Below, piece after piece: positions 23,850-33,865 of a stretch of 64,000 bases of DNA; positions within the stretch are counted from its first letter, which is position 1, and each line of letters starts with the position of its first letter. A model generated the notes under the pieces. That model was given only the letters and a program-made list of their open reading frames with translations, was not told the origin of the DNA and did no database searches. A program made the position numbers and the translations under genes. The stretch is taken from contig NZ_FNWI01000004.1 in the NCBI RefSeq assembly GCF_900106855.1, positions 434,001 to 498,000 of the forward strand. Reading direction: 5' to 3'. The stretch is from Varibaculum massiliense. Lineage in GTDB: Bacteria > Actinomycetota > Actinomycetes > Actinomycetales > Actinomycetaceae.

Positions 23850-25976
23850 CTACGCATCTATTTGTTCGGCTGCCAGCTGGTCTGCGCCGGCCACGATGAA
23901 CTCCCGCCGGGGCGCCACCGTGGAACCCATAAGCAGCTCGAAAATATTTTCTGCTTGTTGCAGTGCTTCTTCATCGGCAAAAGTAATTTGGCGCAGCATC
24001 CGTTTGCCCCGCTGCATGGTGGTTTCCGCCAGCTGGGAGGCATCCATCTCACCCAGACCTTTATAACGCTGGATAGGTTCCTTATATTTGCGTCCGCTCT
24101 TGGCGAGGGCGCGCAGGCGCTGGTGTAGCTCCTCCTCGGAATAGGTATAAATAATTTCTTTTTTCTTACGCCCTTGAGCTGGAATTTCGATCCGATGCAG
24201 CGGGGGTACTGCCGCGTAGACCCTCCCGGCAGCAATCAGGGGTCGCATATAGCGGAAGAACAGGGTGAGCAGCAGGGTGCGAATATGAGCGCCATCTACA
24301 TCGGCGTCGGTCATCATAATGACTTTGCCGTACCTGGCCGAGTCCAGGTCGAAGCTGCGCCCAGAGCCGGCTCCGATTACTTGGATAATCGCTGCACATT
24401 CGGCGTTAGACAGCATATCGGAGGTAGAAGCCTTTTGGGTGTTGAGGATTTTTCCGCGAATCGGCAGTAGCGCCTGAAAATCCGCTGAGCGTGCCTGTTT
24501 GGCGGTGCCTAGCGCCGAGTCGCCCTCTACGATAAATAGTTCGCAGTCCTCAACTTTATTGGAGCGACAATCCGCGAGTTTTGCCGGCAGTGAGGAAGTT
24601 TCCAGGGCGTTTTTGCGCCGGGAAATCTCTTTTTGATGCCGCGCACTCACCCGCGCCCGCATCTCCCCCACTACCTTTTCCATCAGCGCAAATACTTGCT
24701 GTTTATCATCGCGTTTAGAGGAAGCGAACTTCTTTTCCAGCCAGGAGCTAACTGCGCTGGAGACCGCTTGACGCACCTGGGGAGTACCTAACACTTCCTT
24801 AGTCTGCCCCTCGAACTGGGGTTCGGGCAGCCGCACGGTCACCACCGCGGTCAGCCCCGCCATCACGTCCTCTTTTTCGATTCGGATCTTGGCTTCTTTT
24901 TGAGTGAGTTTCAGGCGCTTCGATTTCTTATTTTTATCGATCTGGCTGCGCAACATTCGCACCAGAGCGTTTTCAAATCCCATTATGTGGGTGCCACCCA
25001 TGGGAGTGGCCACGATATTCACGAAAGACCGCTCTACCGTGTCATAGCCGTTACCCCAACGCAGGGCAATATCAATGTCACAGGTACGTTCGACTTCGAC
25101 TGGACGTAAATGTCCGCTTTTTTGGTCGAGCTGTTGCACAGTTTCCTGGTAGGTGCGCTGGTCACGGATACACCAGGTGTCGATAATCGCCTGGTCGGGG
25201 GCGAGGAAATCTACGAAGTCCTCGGTTCCGCCTTCGGCTTTGAAAGATTCCTCTAGGGGTTCTTCGGGGCGTTCATCGCGGCAAATAATAGTTAGCCCCG
25301 GCACCAGGAACGCAGTTTGACGCGCGCGTTCTAAAAGGTGTTCCCAAGAGAATCCGGTGGAGGCGGTCTTGGGGAAAATCTGGAAATCTGCCCAAAAACG
25401 CACCCGGGTCCCGGTCTTTTTCTTGGGGGCTTTCCCCACTACTTTCAGTTTCGATTCTTTAGTGAAAGGCTTAAACGGAGAGGTAGGGGTGCGGGATTCG
25501 CTGTCATCGAACTCTCCGGGTTCTCCACGCAGGAAAGACATTTGATAGGTTTTTCCGCCCCGATCAACCTGCACATCTAGGCGGGCAGAGAGGGCGTTTA
25601 CTACCGAGGCACCCACCCCGTGTAGGCCGCCGGCTGCCCCGTAGGAGCCGGTGCCGAACTTTCCGCCGGCGTGCAGCTTGGTGTAGACGACCTCCACCCC
25701 GGACAGTCCCACCCCAGGGACTATGTCGACCGGAATACCGCGACCATTATCTGCTACTGAAACCGAATGATCATCGCCAATAGTGACCTCAATCTGGTCA
25801 CAGTACCCTTCGAGGGCTTCATCTACCGAGTTGTCGATAATCTCCCACAGGCAGTGCATCAGCCCGCGGTGGTCGGTGGAACCGATATACATACCGGGAC
25901 GCTTGCGAACTGCGTCAAGTCCTTCTAATACCGACAGATGCCGGGCGGTGTAATCCGATTTTGTCTTAAGTGCCAC
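23850..25976 (-). CDS. parE: DNA topoisomerase IV subunit B
   Basis: This is the ATPase subunit of topoisomerase IV. The 708 residues contain, in order, the GHKL ATP-binding fold (WEIIDNSVDEAL, VADNGRGIPVD, AGGLHGVGASVVNALS), the transducer domain with KxGTR-type KKTGTRVRFWAD, and the TOPRIM domain (CELFIVEGDSALG and MMTDADVDGAHIR). The ParE-type C-terminus has RYKGLGEMDASQLAETTM. The length fits ParE without the long GyrB insert. The start is GTG (25974-25976), with AGAGGG immediately before it. parC is encoded convergently about 2.2 kb away, so the two subunits are not in one operon. Confidence 0.92.
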   Translation of the reverse strand: MALKTKSDYTARHLSVLEGLDAVRKRPGMYIGSTDHRGLMHCLWEIIDNSVDEALEGYCDQIEVTIGDDHSVSVADNGRGIPVDIVPGVGLSGVEVVYTKLHAGGKFGTGSYGAAGGLHGVGASVVNALSARLDVQVDRGGKTYQMSFLRGEPGEFDDSESRTPTSPFKPFTKESKLKVVGKAPKKKTGTRVRFWADFQIFPKTASTGFSWEHLLERARQTAFLVPGLTIICRDERPEEPLEESFKAEGGTEDFVDFLAPDQAIIDTWCIRDQRTYQETVQQLDQKSGHLRPVEVERTCDIDIALRWGNGYDTVERSFVNIVATPMGGTHIMGFENALVRMLRSQIDKNKKSKRLKLTQKEAKIRIEKEDVMAGLTAVVTVRLPEPQFEGQTKEVLGTPQVRQAVSSAVSSWLEKKFASSKRDDKQQVFALMEKVVGEMRARVSARHQKEISRRKNALETSSLPAKLADCRSNKVEDCELFIVEGDSALGTAKQARSADFQALLPIRGKILNTQKASTSDMLSNAECAAIIQVIGAGSGRSFDLDSARYGKVIMMTDADVDGAHIRTLLLTLFFRYMRPLIAAGRVYAAVPPLHRIEIPAQGRKKKEIIYTYSEEELHQRLRALAKSGRKYKEPIQRYKGLGEMDASQLAETTMQRGKRMLRQITFADEEALQQAENIFELLMGSTVAPRREFIVAGADQLAAEQIDA

Positions 25977-26154
25977 CCCTCTAGTTTAAGGGTTGCCACT
26001 TTTAGGCTTGCGAACGGCTTTCCGAGTACGCATTATTGTGAGGCACTCCCCGCAGAGCTGCCAGGGTAATAATCTAAAGTTTTAGAGTTGCGGTTTTAGC
26101 TCCGGCTAAATACCAAGCAATTTTCTTTCTTCGTTGCATTGGTAAATCCGCGCT

Positions 26155-26388
26155 CTAGCGGGCGCGAGACAGCGAGGTTAGGGGCGCATTTTCGGCTTCC
26201 TCTAAATGTAACTGCGAGGTGTTATCCACGATTTCGGCACCACTAGCACGCAAAGCCGGCACCAGGGCATGGGCATGATGGGCGCAGAAAAATAGATTGC
26301 CGGCCTCTAGGCGGGCAAGAACCCACGCCTGCGCTCCGCAGGTATCGCAACGGTCAGTCGCGTCAAAAACATAGGTTTGCTCACTCAT
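26155..26388 (-). CDS. DUF7455-type small zinc-binding protein
   Basis: This 77-residue protein resembles a short conserved actinobacterial protein encoded next to sigA (Rv2708c/DUF7455 type). It reads DRCDTCGAQAWVLARLEAGN and then LFFCAHHAHAL. The CDTCG plus CAHH residues form a likely CCCH zinc site at residues about 14-38. The C-terminal 30 residues are less conserved. The ATG has GAAGG upstream. It lies 126 bp downstream of sigA and its terminator, so it has its own promoter or depends on read-through. Function unknown. Confidence 0.78.
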   Translation of the reverse strand: MSEQTYVFDATDRCDTCGAQAWVLARLEAGNLFFCAHHAHALVPALRASGAEIVDNTSQLHLEEAENAPLTSLSRAR

Positions 26389-26460
26389 GCCTTCATTGTC
26401 TACTGCGCCCTCAAGGAAGTCACGCCCACCGCTCTGGCTTTCGCGTCTGGCAAAACTAAA

Positions 26461-26490
26461 CCGCCGTCCTTGCTAAGCCAAGGACGGCGG
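26461..26490 (-). terminator. intrinsic terminator after sigA
   Basis: CCGCCGTCCTTG and CAAGGACGGCGG form a perfect 12-bp GC-rich stem with a 6-base loop, 25 bp beyond the sigA stop. On the reverse strand the stem is followed by a T-rich stretch (TTTAGTTTT). Confidence 0.85.
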
Positions 26491-26514
26491 AAAGTTAAAA
26501 GTGGGGCAGCAACC

Positions 26515-28563
26515 CTAATCCAGGTAGTCGCGTAACACCTGGCTGCGCGAGGGGTGACGCAACTTCGACATAGTCTTCGATTCAATCTGGCGGATACGTT
26601 CACGGGTAACCCCGTAAACTTTGCCAATCTCATCCAAGGTTTTCGCCTGACCATCACCCAAACCGAAACGCATCGACACTACCCCCGCTTCGCGCTCAGA
26701 AAGCGTGTCAAGGACGTGGCGCAACTGTTCTTGCAGCAAAGTAAAGCTGACTGCATCGGCGGGTACTACAGCCTCCGAGTCTTCAATCAGATCCCCAAAT
26801 TCGCTGTCACCGTCCTCTCCCAAGGGGGTATGCAAAGAAATCGGTTCCCGACCGTACTTTTGCACTTCCACCACTTTTTCAGGGGTCATATCGAGTTCTT
26901 TGGCCAGTTCCTCTGGTGTAGGCTCGCGCCCTAGATCCTGCAGCATCTGCCGCTGTACCCGCGCCAACTTGTTGATTACCTCTACCATGTGGACCGGGAT
27001 GCGGATAGTGCGCGCCTGATCAGCCATGGCGCGGGTAATTGCTTGACGAATCCACCAGGTGGCGTAGGTGGAGAACTTATAGCCCTTGGTGTAATCGAAC
27101 TTTTCGACTGCGCGAATCAGCCCCAGGTTGCCTTCTTGAATCAGATCCAAGAACAACATTCCCCGACCGGTATAGCGCTTCGCTAGCGACACCACCAAAC
27201 GTAAGTTTGCTTCTAGCAGGTGATTCTTGGCGTGTTGACCATCAATCGCCAATGAATGCAAGTCCCGACGCATCTTAGAAGTCAGATTTTCTGATTCCGT
27301 TTCCAACTTGTGCTGAGCATAGAGACCGGCCTCAATTCGCCGCGCCAAATCTACCTCTTCCGCGGCGTTTAGTAGCGCAACTTTACCAATCTGCTTCAGA
27401 TAGTCCTTAACCGGATCTGCGGTAGCTCCTGCGACCGTAACCCGTTGCGCGGGCTCATCGGTTTCATCAGAATCGGAAACCGTAAAGGAATTGCCTTTCT
27501 TTTGCCCCTTGGCATTAGCCTTCGCCTGCGCAATCGCCTCATTTAACCCTTCGGCAGCATTGGCGGGAGCATCTTCATCCTCGTCATCGTCTTCTTCAGG
27601 TTCCCGGTCTTCCCCATGCTTTTCATCATCTTCATCATCGTCGCTATCTGCCAGCTCCGATTCGATGTCGATTTCTTCTTCGTCGCTTAGATCCTCGTCG
27701 CCAGGTTCAACCGCGTCTTCATCTAGCTCGGCGTCTTTTGCCGCGAGTTCTTGATCTTCTTGCGGCAGCGTACTCTCGATTTCTTTCTCTTTAGAGCTGG
27801 TCTTCTTCGCAGCAGCTTTCTTTGCAACTGTCTTCTTGGCTGCAGCCGCCTTTTTCGCTGTGCCAGTCTTGCTGGCAGTAGTTTTCTTCGCGGCTGTTTT
27901 CTTCGTCGCCGGCTTCTTAGTTGTTGATTTTGTCTTGGTTTCTTCGGCTTTTGCCGGCGCCTTAGAGGCGCTCTTAGCAGTAGTCTTAGTAGTTGCCTTA
28001 GTTGCCGCAGCAGTCTTTGCCGTAGTGGTTTTCTTGGCTGCCGGTTTAGAGGCGGCGGTCTTCGCTGTTCCCTCAGCCTTGGCAGCTGTCTTCTTCGCGG
28101 TAGCGGTCTTGCTAGCAGCGGTTTTCTTCGCTGCGGTAGCTTTCTTAGCGGTGGTAGTAGTTTTCTTGGTGGCAGCAGTTTTGCTGGCAGCGGTCTTTTT
28201 CGCCGTCCCACTCTTCTTCGCTACCGGTTTAGAAGCCGTAGTCTTCTTACTGGTAGCGGTCTTTTTTGCCGCACCAGTCTTTGCCGCGGTAGCAGTCTTG
28301 CTAGCAGCGGTTTTCTTCGCTGCGGTCGCCTTCTTAGTCGTGGCAGCAGTAGTCTTTTTCGCTGCAGACTTACCTGCGGTCTTCGCCGTAGTCTTCGCGC
28401 CGGTCTTGGCAGCAGTGGTCTTCTTAGCTGCCGTCTTAGTGGAGGGGTTTTTTCCCGCGCTCTTAGCGGTCTTAGCAGTAGCCATTTTCCGATTGGTAGC
28501 AGCGGCACTAGCTTTCGAGGAAGTTTTCGCGCTAGATTCAGATTGAGCAGGTTTAGTAGTCAC
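26515..28563 (-). CDS. sigA: primary RNA polymerase sigma factor (SigA/RpoD) with long Lys/Ala/Thr-rich N-terminal extension
   Basis: This is the housekeeping sigma-70 factor. The conserved core occupies about residues 375-682: region 1.2 ([16 protein letters not shown]), 2.1-2.4 ([39 protein letters not shown]), region 3 ([18 protein letters not shown]) and 4.2 with its HTH ([20 protein letters not shown]). Residues about 20-265 are an extreme low-complexity run of KTAAKK-type repeats, resembling histone H1 tails. An acidic Asp/Glu stretch (about 275-340) follows. Actinobacterial SigA proteins often carry such extensions, but this one is long. It starts at GTG (28561-28563) with AGGAAAGG upstream. 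Any long frames opposite the repeat region are artefacts of composition. Confidence 0.95.
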   Translation of the reverse strand: MTTKPAQSESSAKTSSKASAAATNRKMATAKTAKSAGKNPSTKTAAKKTTAAKTGAKTTAKTAGKSAAKKTTAATTKKATAAKKTAASKTATAAKTGAAKKTATSKKTTASKPVAKKSGTAKKTAASKTAATKKTTTTAKKATAAKKTAASKTATAKKTAAKAEGTAKTAASKPAAKKTTTAKTAAATKATTKTTAKSASKAPAKAEETKTKSTTKKPATKKTAAKKTTASKTGTAKKAAAAKKTVAKKAAAKKTSSKEKEIESTLPQEDQELAAKDAELDEDAVEPGDEDLSDEEEIDIESELADSDDDEDDEKHGEDREPEEDDDEDEDAPANAAEGLNEAIAQAKANAKGQKKGNSFTVSDSDETDEPAQRVTVAGATADPVKDYLKQIGKVALLNAAEEVDLARRIEAGLYAQHKLETESENLTSKMRRDLHSLAIDGQHAKNHLLEANLRLVVSLAKRYTGRGMLFLDLIQEGNLGLIRAVEKFDYTKGYKFSTYATWWIRQAITRAMADQARTIRIPVHMVEVINKLARVQRQMLQDLGREPTPEELAKELDMTPEKVVEVQKYGREPISLHTPLGEDGDSEFGDLIEDSEAVVPADAVSFTLLQEQLRHVLDTLSEREAGVVSMRFGLGDGQAKTLDEIGKVYGVTRERIRQIESKTMSKLRHPSRSQVLRDYLD

Positions 28564-28610
28564 AGCGACCTTTCCTGATTCCTAAACGATTTCATAGAGA
28601 ATGCTCAACA

Positions 28611-28616
28611 ATTATA
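28611..28616 (-). promoter_or_regulatory. candidate sigA promoter -10 element
   Basis: A perfect TATAAT lies on the reverse strand 48 bp before the sigA start. No good -35 is visible. Because ATTATAAT is symmetric, the same bases could serve the divergent prenyl synthase gene. Confidence 0.3.
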
Positions 28617-28698
28617 ATTCAATACCACACTTTCTAGCACATATCTAGGGAAGTTTCGCGGCTAGAGGAGACCATACAGGGAAAGGAATTAGCAGCTA

Positions 28699-29769
28699 AT
28701 GCCCACTGAACAGGAGTTTTCAGCCCAGATTGATAAACTATTGCCGAGGGCGTGGCAAAGCGGGATACAGCCTTGGCACAACCTCGAGGGGATAGCAGAA
28801 CTATTCCAAGGAGGACTCGGCGCCCTTTCTGGTGGCAAACGCACCCGCGCTCGCCTAGCCTATACCGGCTGGGCGGCAATCAGTGGCAACCTGACCAGTC
28901 CCCCAAAGCAGGTTTTTGACCTGGGGGTGGCGCTAGAGATTTACCAAGCCAGCGCCCTCGTCCATGACGACATTATTGATAACTCCCCACTGCGACGCGG
29001 CAAAGATGCAGCTCATGTCAGTTTTACCAAACAACATCTTAGAGAGAAACGCCAAGGTAACTCTGCCGAATACGGCAGTTTTGCCGCGATTCTACTGGGA
29101 GATCTGCTGCTAGCGGTTGCCGATCAATGCGCTTTTGAAGTGACCTCTGCTTGTGAAAACGCAGACGCTTTTTTCGCCAACTGGACCGAGATGACCCGGG
29201 AAGTGTCCGCTGGTCAGTACCTGGACTTGCGACTCGAAACCGATGAACTGGATCCGGCCACCGCGCGGGAGCGAATTTTGACGGTGGTTCGCCACAAATC
29301 AGGGCGTTATTCAGTTGCCCACCCGCTCACCTTGGGGGCGCGCCTAGCTGGTGCCAACGCGGAGCAACTGAAAACCCTATTTGCTATCGGGGAATACTGG
29401 GGAATCGCCTTCCAGCTTTGCGATGATGAACTCGGAGTTTTCGGCAACCCCAACCAAACCGGAAAACCTGCAGGTGGAGACCTCACCGAGGGGAAGAAAA
29501 CCGTATTGTGGTCCCTGGCGGAACAGCTGCTAAGCGATTGCGCGCGCAAGGAGTTACACGAAGTGTTCGGCAACCGGGCTGCTACTGCCACCCAGATTTC
29601 GGCGGTGACTGAAGCCCTAAAGCAGCAGGGAGTAAAAGAGCGACATCGCCTACTAATCTCCGAGTATGCTGCTAAAGGTGATGCCCTGTTAGCGAGCGGT
29701 GATTTCGATACCCCTGGACGCGAGGCACTTTCCCGACTAGGACGCGCCTTAGTCGAACGCGAATCCTAA
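28699..29769 (+). CDS. polyprenyl diphosphate synthase (trans-type)
   Basis: This is a trans-isoprenyl diphosphate synthase that condenses isopentenyl diphosphate with an allylic diphosphate to make geranylgeranyl- or longer prenyl diphosphates. The 356 residues contain GGKRTRARLAY (substrate-binding), the first Asp-rich motif LVHDDIIDNSPLRRG (about residue 92) and the second motif FQLCDDELGVFGN (about 236). The second site is DDELG rather than DDxxD, as is usual in the short-chain actinobacterial IdsA-type enzymes. It is divergent from sigA and adjacent to the Rv2175c-like and pknL genes, as in Mycobacterium. Product chain length cannot be read from the sequence. Confidence 0.85.
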   Translation: MPTEQEFSAQIDKLLPRAWQSGIQPWHNLEGIAELFQGGLGALSGGKRTRARLAYTGWAAISGNLTSPPKQVFDLGVALEIYQASALVHDDIIDNSPLRRGKDAAHVSFTKQHLREKRQGNSAEYGSFAAILLGDLLLAVADQCAFEVTSACENADAFFANWTEMTREVSAGQYLDLRLETDELDPATARERILTVVRHKSGRYSVAHPLTLGARLAGANAEQLKTLFAIGEYWGIAFQLCDDELGVFGNPNQTGKPAGGDLTEGKKTVLWSLAEQLLSDCARKELHEVFGNRAATATQISAVTEALKQQGVKERHRLLISEYAAKGDALLASGDFDTPGREALSRLGRALVERES

Positions 29770-29779
29770 AGCATTCGCC

Positions 29780-30121
29780 CTATAATGCCTGCATAGCTGC
29801 CACCGCATTAACTTTGCTATGGCTTCCGGCGCGCAATAAATCCAGCGGGCGCTGGTCATTTAGTAACGGTTGGGCAGCAAGTACCCACGCGGTTGCCTCC
29901 TGAACGCTAAAACCTCCATCTAACAGGGTGAGCATGGTTCCAGGCAGGCGCTCAATTAGAGTCCATCCCTCGGGAGTTTCCAGCAGACTATCCGCGACAA
30001 TCTGCAATTTTCCCTGCTCATCAGGTAAGCCCAAAAGGCGATGCTCATTTAGGAGGCGGTGGGCGCGAGTGACCTTTACCCCCAGACGCTCGGCGGCTTG
30101 CGCGAAACTGATCATTTCCAT
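29780..30121 (-). CDS. Rv2175c-like DNA-binding protein (winged helix)
   Basis: This 113-residue protein resembles Rv2175c of Mycobacterium tuberculosis, a small DNA-binding protein that is phosphorylated by PknL. The N-terminus has an HTH-like SFAQAAERLGVKVTRAHRLL (residues about 5-24), and the C-terminal half has WTLIERLPGTMLTLLDGGFS. The pknL gene is divergent, 84 bp away, which reproduces the Rv2175c-pknL pair. The known phospho-threonine sits in the N-terminal tail of Rv2175c; this protein starts closer to the HTH, so that tail is missing or very short. Confidence 0.8.
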   Translation of the reverse strand: MEMISFAQAAERLGVKVTRAHRLLNEHRLLGLPDEQGKLQIVADSLLETPEGWTLIERLPGTMLTLLDGGFSVQEATAWVLAAQPLLNDQRPLDLLRAGSHSKVNAVAAMQAL

Positions 30122-30205
30122 GTTCTTAGCCTATCTGAGGGGGCAAGCCTGCTCCTAGCCGTGCCGCTTACCGGCATTGCAGTAGGCTGCCGCTAGGATT
30201 GCCTT

Positions 30206-32323
30206 ATGAGCATTGATCCGGAATCTAGAGGACGCCCTAGCGACATCCCGCAGGATTCGTCTATCCCCCACGCAGCTGCTAAAGCCGCAGATACTGGACA
30301 GATTCCGGAAATAAAACACAGCTCTGCCGATGAAGACCCTATGCAAAAACGCCTAATCGATGGACGCTACCGGATAGTGAAGATTATTGACACCGGGGGG
30401 ATGGCCAGTGTTTACCGCGCTCATGACGAGCGGTTGGGGCGCGATGTGGCGCTAAAGATTATGCATCCCCACCTAGCTAATACTGCCTCCCTGGTGGAGC
30501 GGTTTGAGGCAGAGGCACGCTCGGCTGCCCGCTTGATGCATCCGGAGATTGTGCAGATTTTCGATCAGGGAACCTGGCGGCGCCGCCCCTACCTGGTGAT
30601 GGAGTTTATTAATGGTCCGAATCTGCGCCAGGTACTGACTAAGGAAGGCACTTTACCCTTAGGACGTGCTCTAGAAATCACCGAACAGGTTTTAGAGGCG
30701 TTGCAGGCAGCTCATGGGATGCAGATTATTCACCGCGATATTAAACCGGAAAATATTTTGCTGGCTCCCTCGGGGAAGGTAAAAGTAGCTGATTTTGGAC
30801 TTGCTCACGCCGTTAATCAAGCTACCGGCACCACTACCGGATCGGTAATGGGAACAGTCACTTATCTGGCTCCGGAACTGATTTCCCAAACTACCTCGGA
30901 TGCTCGTTGCGATGTCTATTCCGTGGGAATCATGGCGTATGAGTTGATTAGCGGGGTGCCGCCCTTCCAAGGTGAGACTGCGATTCGTACTGCCTGGCAG
31001 CATGTAAGCGAGGATGTGCCCCCGCTTTCCAACACAGTGTCTTGGATTCCTAGCGAGGTCGACGATTTGATTGCGGCGCTTACTGCCCGTGAGCCCCAAG
31101 ATCGCCCCGCTGACGCCGGAGCAGCGCTACAGCTGATCAGGGCAGTATCGGCTTGTCTTAGTCCTGAGCTGAGCGCACGGAAAGCTAAGCGCCCGGTGAG
31201 CGTAGCGCAAGAAACTGAAACTGAACGTACTCCCCTAGGCAAAGGGGGAACTGCATTACTGCCGGTTTTGCCGGCCTCCTCCCCGCAGGTACCTGCAGCT
31301 CCGATTCGTCCTCATAGTGCAGACACTAGCGATGATTATTCTGCTACCCTACCTGAGGCCAACCCCGAAAAACCGCTAACCGTGGTTGCAGCAGCCACCC
31401 CGGAGGAAACCTCTAAAGCCCCTCCTCAAGAAAAAAGCAAGAAACGCTTAGTAGCAGCGATTATCGCCGCGATTTTGGTAACAGCCGGGGCTGTAACTGG
31501 CTGGTATTTTACTTTGGGACCTGGAGGGCGAGTAGCGATTCCCAATGTGGAAGGGAAAACCGTAGCGCAAGCTAAATCCATGCTGGTAAAAGCAGAGTTA
31601 AAGGTGAAAATTAGTCGCGAATACTCCGATACTATTGCCCCTAATAAGGCGACCCGCACCAATCCCAAAGCTGGTGCGAAGGCATGGAAAAAATCCCGGG
31701 TGAATCTGTACATTTCACGGGGAATTGAATACGTGAAAGTCCCCGATTTAACGGGCAAAGATGGTAGTCAGGCCGCGAAGCTACTTAAAGGGGCAAAGCT
31801 GAAACTAGCCGGTACCAGCGCAGAGTATTCCGATGAGGTCGAAAAAGGGAAAATCATTGCGACCGATCCGAAAGCCGGCACTACGTTACGCCATCACAGC
31901 CCGGTAAAAGTGACGGTTTCAAAAGGGAAAGAACCGATTACTTTACCGGATTTAGCTGGTAAAACCGAAGAGGAAGCTGCAGAAATTCTCAGTAACCTCA
32001 AATTGGAGATGGAAAAAACTACCGAGTTTTCTGATTCTGTTCCGCGTGGGCAAGTAATCGGGCAAGAACCGGAGGCAGAAACTACCGTTTATCACCATGA
32101 CCGGATAAAAGTGCGATTTTCGCTAGGTCCGGAAATGGTGGAAGTCCCTAATGTGACCGCTTTATCTATGGCGGAAGCTAAACAAAAGTTGACGGATTTG
32201 GGCTTCCAGGTGAATGTACAAAAACAACTATTAGGGATTGCTCCCAACCGGGTTTATTCCCAATCCCCTGGTGGGGGCACCAAGCTCAAGAGTGGATCTA
32301 CGGTTACTTTAACCTACGTATAG
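30206..32323 (+). CDS. pknL: serine/threonine protein kinase with PASTA domains (PknL-like)
   Basis: This is a 705-residue transmembrane Hanks-type kinase. After about 50 N-terminal residues the kinase domain shows the Gly loop (DTGGMASVYRA), the catalytic Lys (DVALKIM), HRDIKPENIL and DFGLAHA. A Pro/Thr-rich linker (about 315-405) leads to one transmembrane helix (AAIIAAILVTAGAVTGWYF). Four extracellular PASTA repeats follow (starting near IPNVEGKT, VPDLTGKD, LPDLAGKT and VPNVTALS), which in related kinases bind peptidoglycan fragments or lipid II. The Rv2175c-like gene next to it encodes a likely substrate. The ATG has TAGGA upstream. PknB-type kinases also have this layout, so the PknL assignment rests mainly on synteny. 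Confidence 0.9.
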   Translation: MSIDPESRGRPSDIPQDSSIPHAAAKAADTGQIPEIKHSSADEDPMQKRLIDGRYRIVKIIDTGGMASVYRAHDERLGRDVALKIMHPHLANTASLVERFEAEARSAARLMHPEIVQIFDQGTWRRRPYLVMEFINGPNLRQVLTKEGTLPLGRALEITEQVLEALQAAHGMQIIHRDIKPENILLAPSGKVKVADFGLAHAVNQATGTTTGSVMGTVTYLAPELISQTTSDARCDVYSVGIMAYELISGVPPFQGETAIRTAWQHVSEDVPPLSNTVSWIPSEVDDLIAALTAREPQDRPADAGAALQLIRAVSACLSPELSARKAKRPVSVAQETETERTPLGKGGTALLPVLPASSPQVPAAPIRPHSADTSDDYSATLPEANPEKPLTVVAAATPEETSKAPPQEKSKKRLVAAIIAAILVTAGAVTGWYFTLGPGGRVAIPNVEGKTVAQAKSMLVKAELKVKISREYSDTIAPNKATRTNPKAGAKAWKKSRVNLYISRGIEYVKVPDLTGKDGSQAAKLLKGAKLKLAGTSAEYSDEVEKGKIIATDPKAGTTLRHHSPVKVTVSKGKEPITLPDLAGKTEEEAAEILSNLKLEMEKTTEFSDSVPRGQVIGQEPEAETTVYHHDRIKVRFSLGPEMVEVPNVTALSMAEAKQKLTDLGFQVNVQKQLLGIAPNRVYSQSPGGGTKLKSGSTVTLTYV

Positions 32324-32407
32324 GATGTCACCCCGGTAAAGGCTAGAGAAATAACGCTGGAGCCGGGTGCTAGGCTGCGTCCCTAAGCGTTCGCTGCCCC
32401 CTGGAGC

Positions 32408-33814
32408 TTAAACGGTATATCCCCAAGGTTCTAAGGGTTCACGCAAAGGATTACCCATGGTATCGTGGCGTTTTTGCAGCATTTCCGCGACCTGGAATGC
32501 TAGTTCTAAAGATTGCTGGTGATTTAGCCGCGGATCCACCCGGGTTTCGTAGCGGTTCTTCAAAGAATCTTCCGTTAGGCGTTCACTACCCCCGATTACC
32601 TCGGTGACATCATCACCAGTCAATTCCACGTGGATTCCCCCTGGGATAGTACCCGCTTCTTGGTGAGCGGCAAAGAAACTAGCCACTTCCTCCAGGATGC
32701 GTTCAAAACTGCGAGTCTTATAGCCGGAGGAAGATTGAATCGTGTTTCCGTGCATGGGATCGCACATCCAGGTAACTGGCCGCCCATCACGCTTTTGTGC
32801 CTCTAAAAGTGCCGGTAGAGAGGATTTCAATTCCTTGGCACCCATTCGAGTGATGAAGGATAGCCGTCCCGGCTCGGCCTGGGGGTTTAGTTTATCTTGC
32901 AGCCGAGAAAGGTCATCACCCCTAGCGTCAGGACCAATTTTTACCCCCAGAGGATTGGCAACTTGGGAGAGTTGCTCCACATGGGCGCCATCCGCCTGGC
33001 GGGTACGCTCCCCTATCCACAGGAAATGCGCAGAGGTATCGTAAAGATTACCGGTACGGGAATCCACCCTGGTCATAGCTTGTTCGTACTCTAAAAGTAA
33101 AGATTCGTGGGCGCTATAAAAGTCCACGGTGCGCAATTCATCAGCGCTAACTCCGGCAGCGTCCATAAAAGAAATTGCGCGGTCAATATCGCCAGCGAGG
33201 GCATCAAAACGTTTATATGCCGGGTTGGAAGTAAAACCACGGTTCCATTCATGTACCCGATGCAAGTCAGCATACCCACCTTGAGTAAAGGCTCTAATCA
33301 GATTCAAAGTGGTACCCGAACGAGTGTAGGTATCTAGTAGCCGTGCCGGATCAGGAGTGCGCGCCTCGGGGGTGAACTCGAAAGAGTTGACTGCATCTCC
33401 CCGGTAGGACGGCAAAGTAACTCCGTCACGGGTTTCAGTATCACTGGAGCGAGGTTTGGCATACTGACCAGCCATTCTCCCCATTTTTACAATCGGCAAG
33501 GACGCCCCATAGGTGAGCACAATCGCCATTTGCAAAATGGTCTGGATTTTCAGCCGTACCCGATTAGCAGTTGACTCCGCGAAGGTTTCCGCACAGTCCC
33601 CACCGGTAAGCACAAAGGCGCGTCCCTTGCTGGCTTCTGCCAGTAGTTCTTTTAAGGCATCTACTTCTCCGGCGAACACCAAAGGAGGGCGAGTACGCAG
33701 GTCAGCTAGTTTTTCTTGTAGCTTGTCCTGATCTGGATAGCTGGGCTGCTGGGTTGCTGGGCAGTTACGCCAAGAATTCAGCGCCTTAGTTGTTTTCTCG
33801 TCCACGAAATCCAC
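32408..33814 (-). CDS. aroG: class II 3-deoxy-7-phosphoheptulonate synthase
   Basis: This is a DAHP synthase, the first step of aromatic amino acid synthesis, condensing phosphoenolpyruvate and erythrose-4-phosphate. The 468 residues are typical of the plant-like class II (type II) family found in actinobacteria (Rv2178c): FVLTGGDCAETFAES, KMGRMAGQYAKPRS, the metal ligands in CDPMHGNTI and GGIHVELTGDDVTEV. The first codon is GTG at 33814; a GTG three codons later has AGGGTGG at a better distance and may be the true start. It is convergent with pknL. A leader hairpin lies 27 bp upstream of the start (33841-33865). Confidence 0.93.
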   Translation of the reverse strand: MDFVDEKTTKALNSWRNCPATQQPSYPDQDKLQEKLADLRTRPPLVFAGEVDALKELLAEASKGRAFVLTGGDCAETFAESTANRVRLKIQTILQMAIVLTYGASLPIVKMGRMAGQYAKPRSSDTETRDGVTLPSYRGDAVNSFEFTPEARTPDPARLLDTYTRSGTTLNLIRAFTQGGYADLHRVHEWNRGFTSNPAYKRFDALAGDIDRAISFMDAAGVSADELRTVDFYSAHESLLLEYEQAMTRVDSRTGNLYDTSAHFLWIGERTRQADGAHVEQLSQVANPLGVKIGPDARGDDLSRLQDKLNPQAEPGRLSFITRMGAKELKSSLPALLEAQKRDGRPVTWMCDPMHGNTIQSSSGYKTRSFERILEEVASFFAAHQEAGTIPGGIHVELTGDDVTEVIGGSERLTEDSLKNRYETRVDPRLNHQQSLELAFQVAEMLQKRHDTMGNPLREPLEPWGYTV

Positions 33815-33840
33815 CCTAGTAAGTTTTAGATTTTAAGACG

Positions 33841-33865
33841 AATAAGTCCGGGAGACGGACTTATT
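33841..33865 (-). promoter_or_regulatory. hairpin in the aroG 5' leader
   Basis: AATAAGTCCG and CGGACTTATT form a perfect 10-bp stem with a 5-base loop, 27 bp before the aroG start. It is followed on the reverse strand by a mildly T-rich stretch (CGTCTTAAAATCT). It could be an attenuator or a terminator of upstream transcription. I find no aromatic-rich leader peptide. Confidence 0.35.

Noticed and set aside
27836-28546. 236-residue hydrophobic frame on the forward strand opposite sigA
   Set aside because: It is the complement of the Lys/Ala repeat in SigA. The Ala/Val/Phe pattern follows from repeated GCA/AAG codons, and there is no separate start signal.
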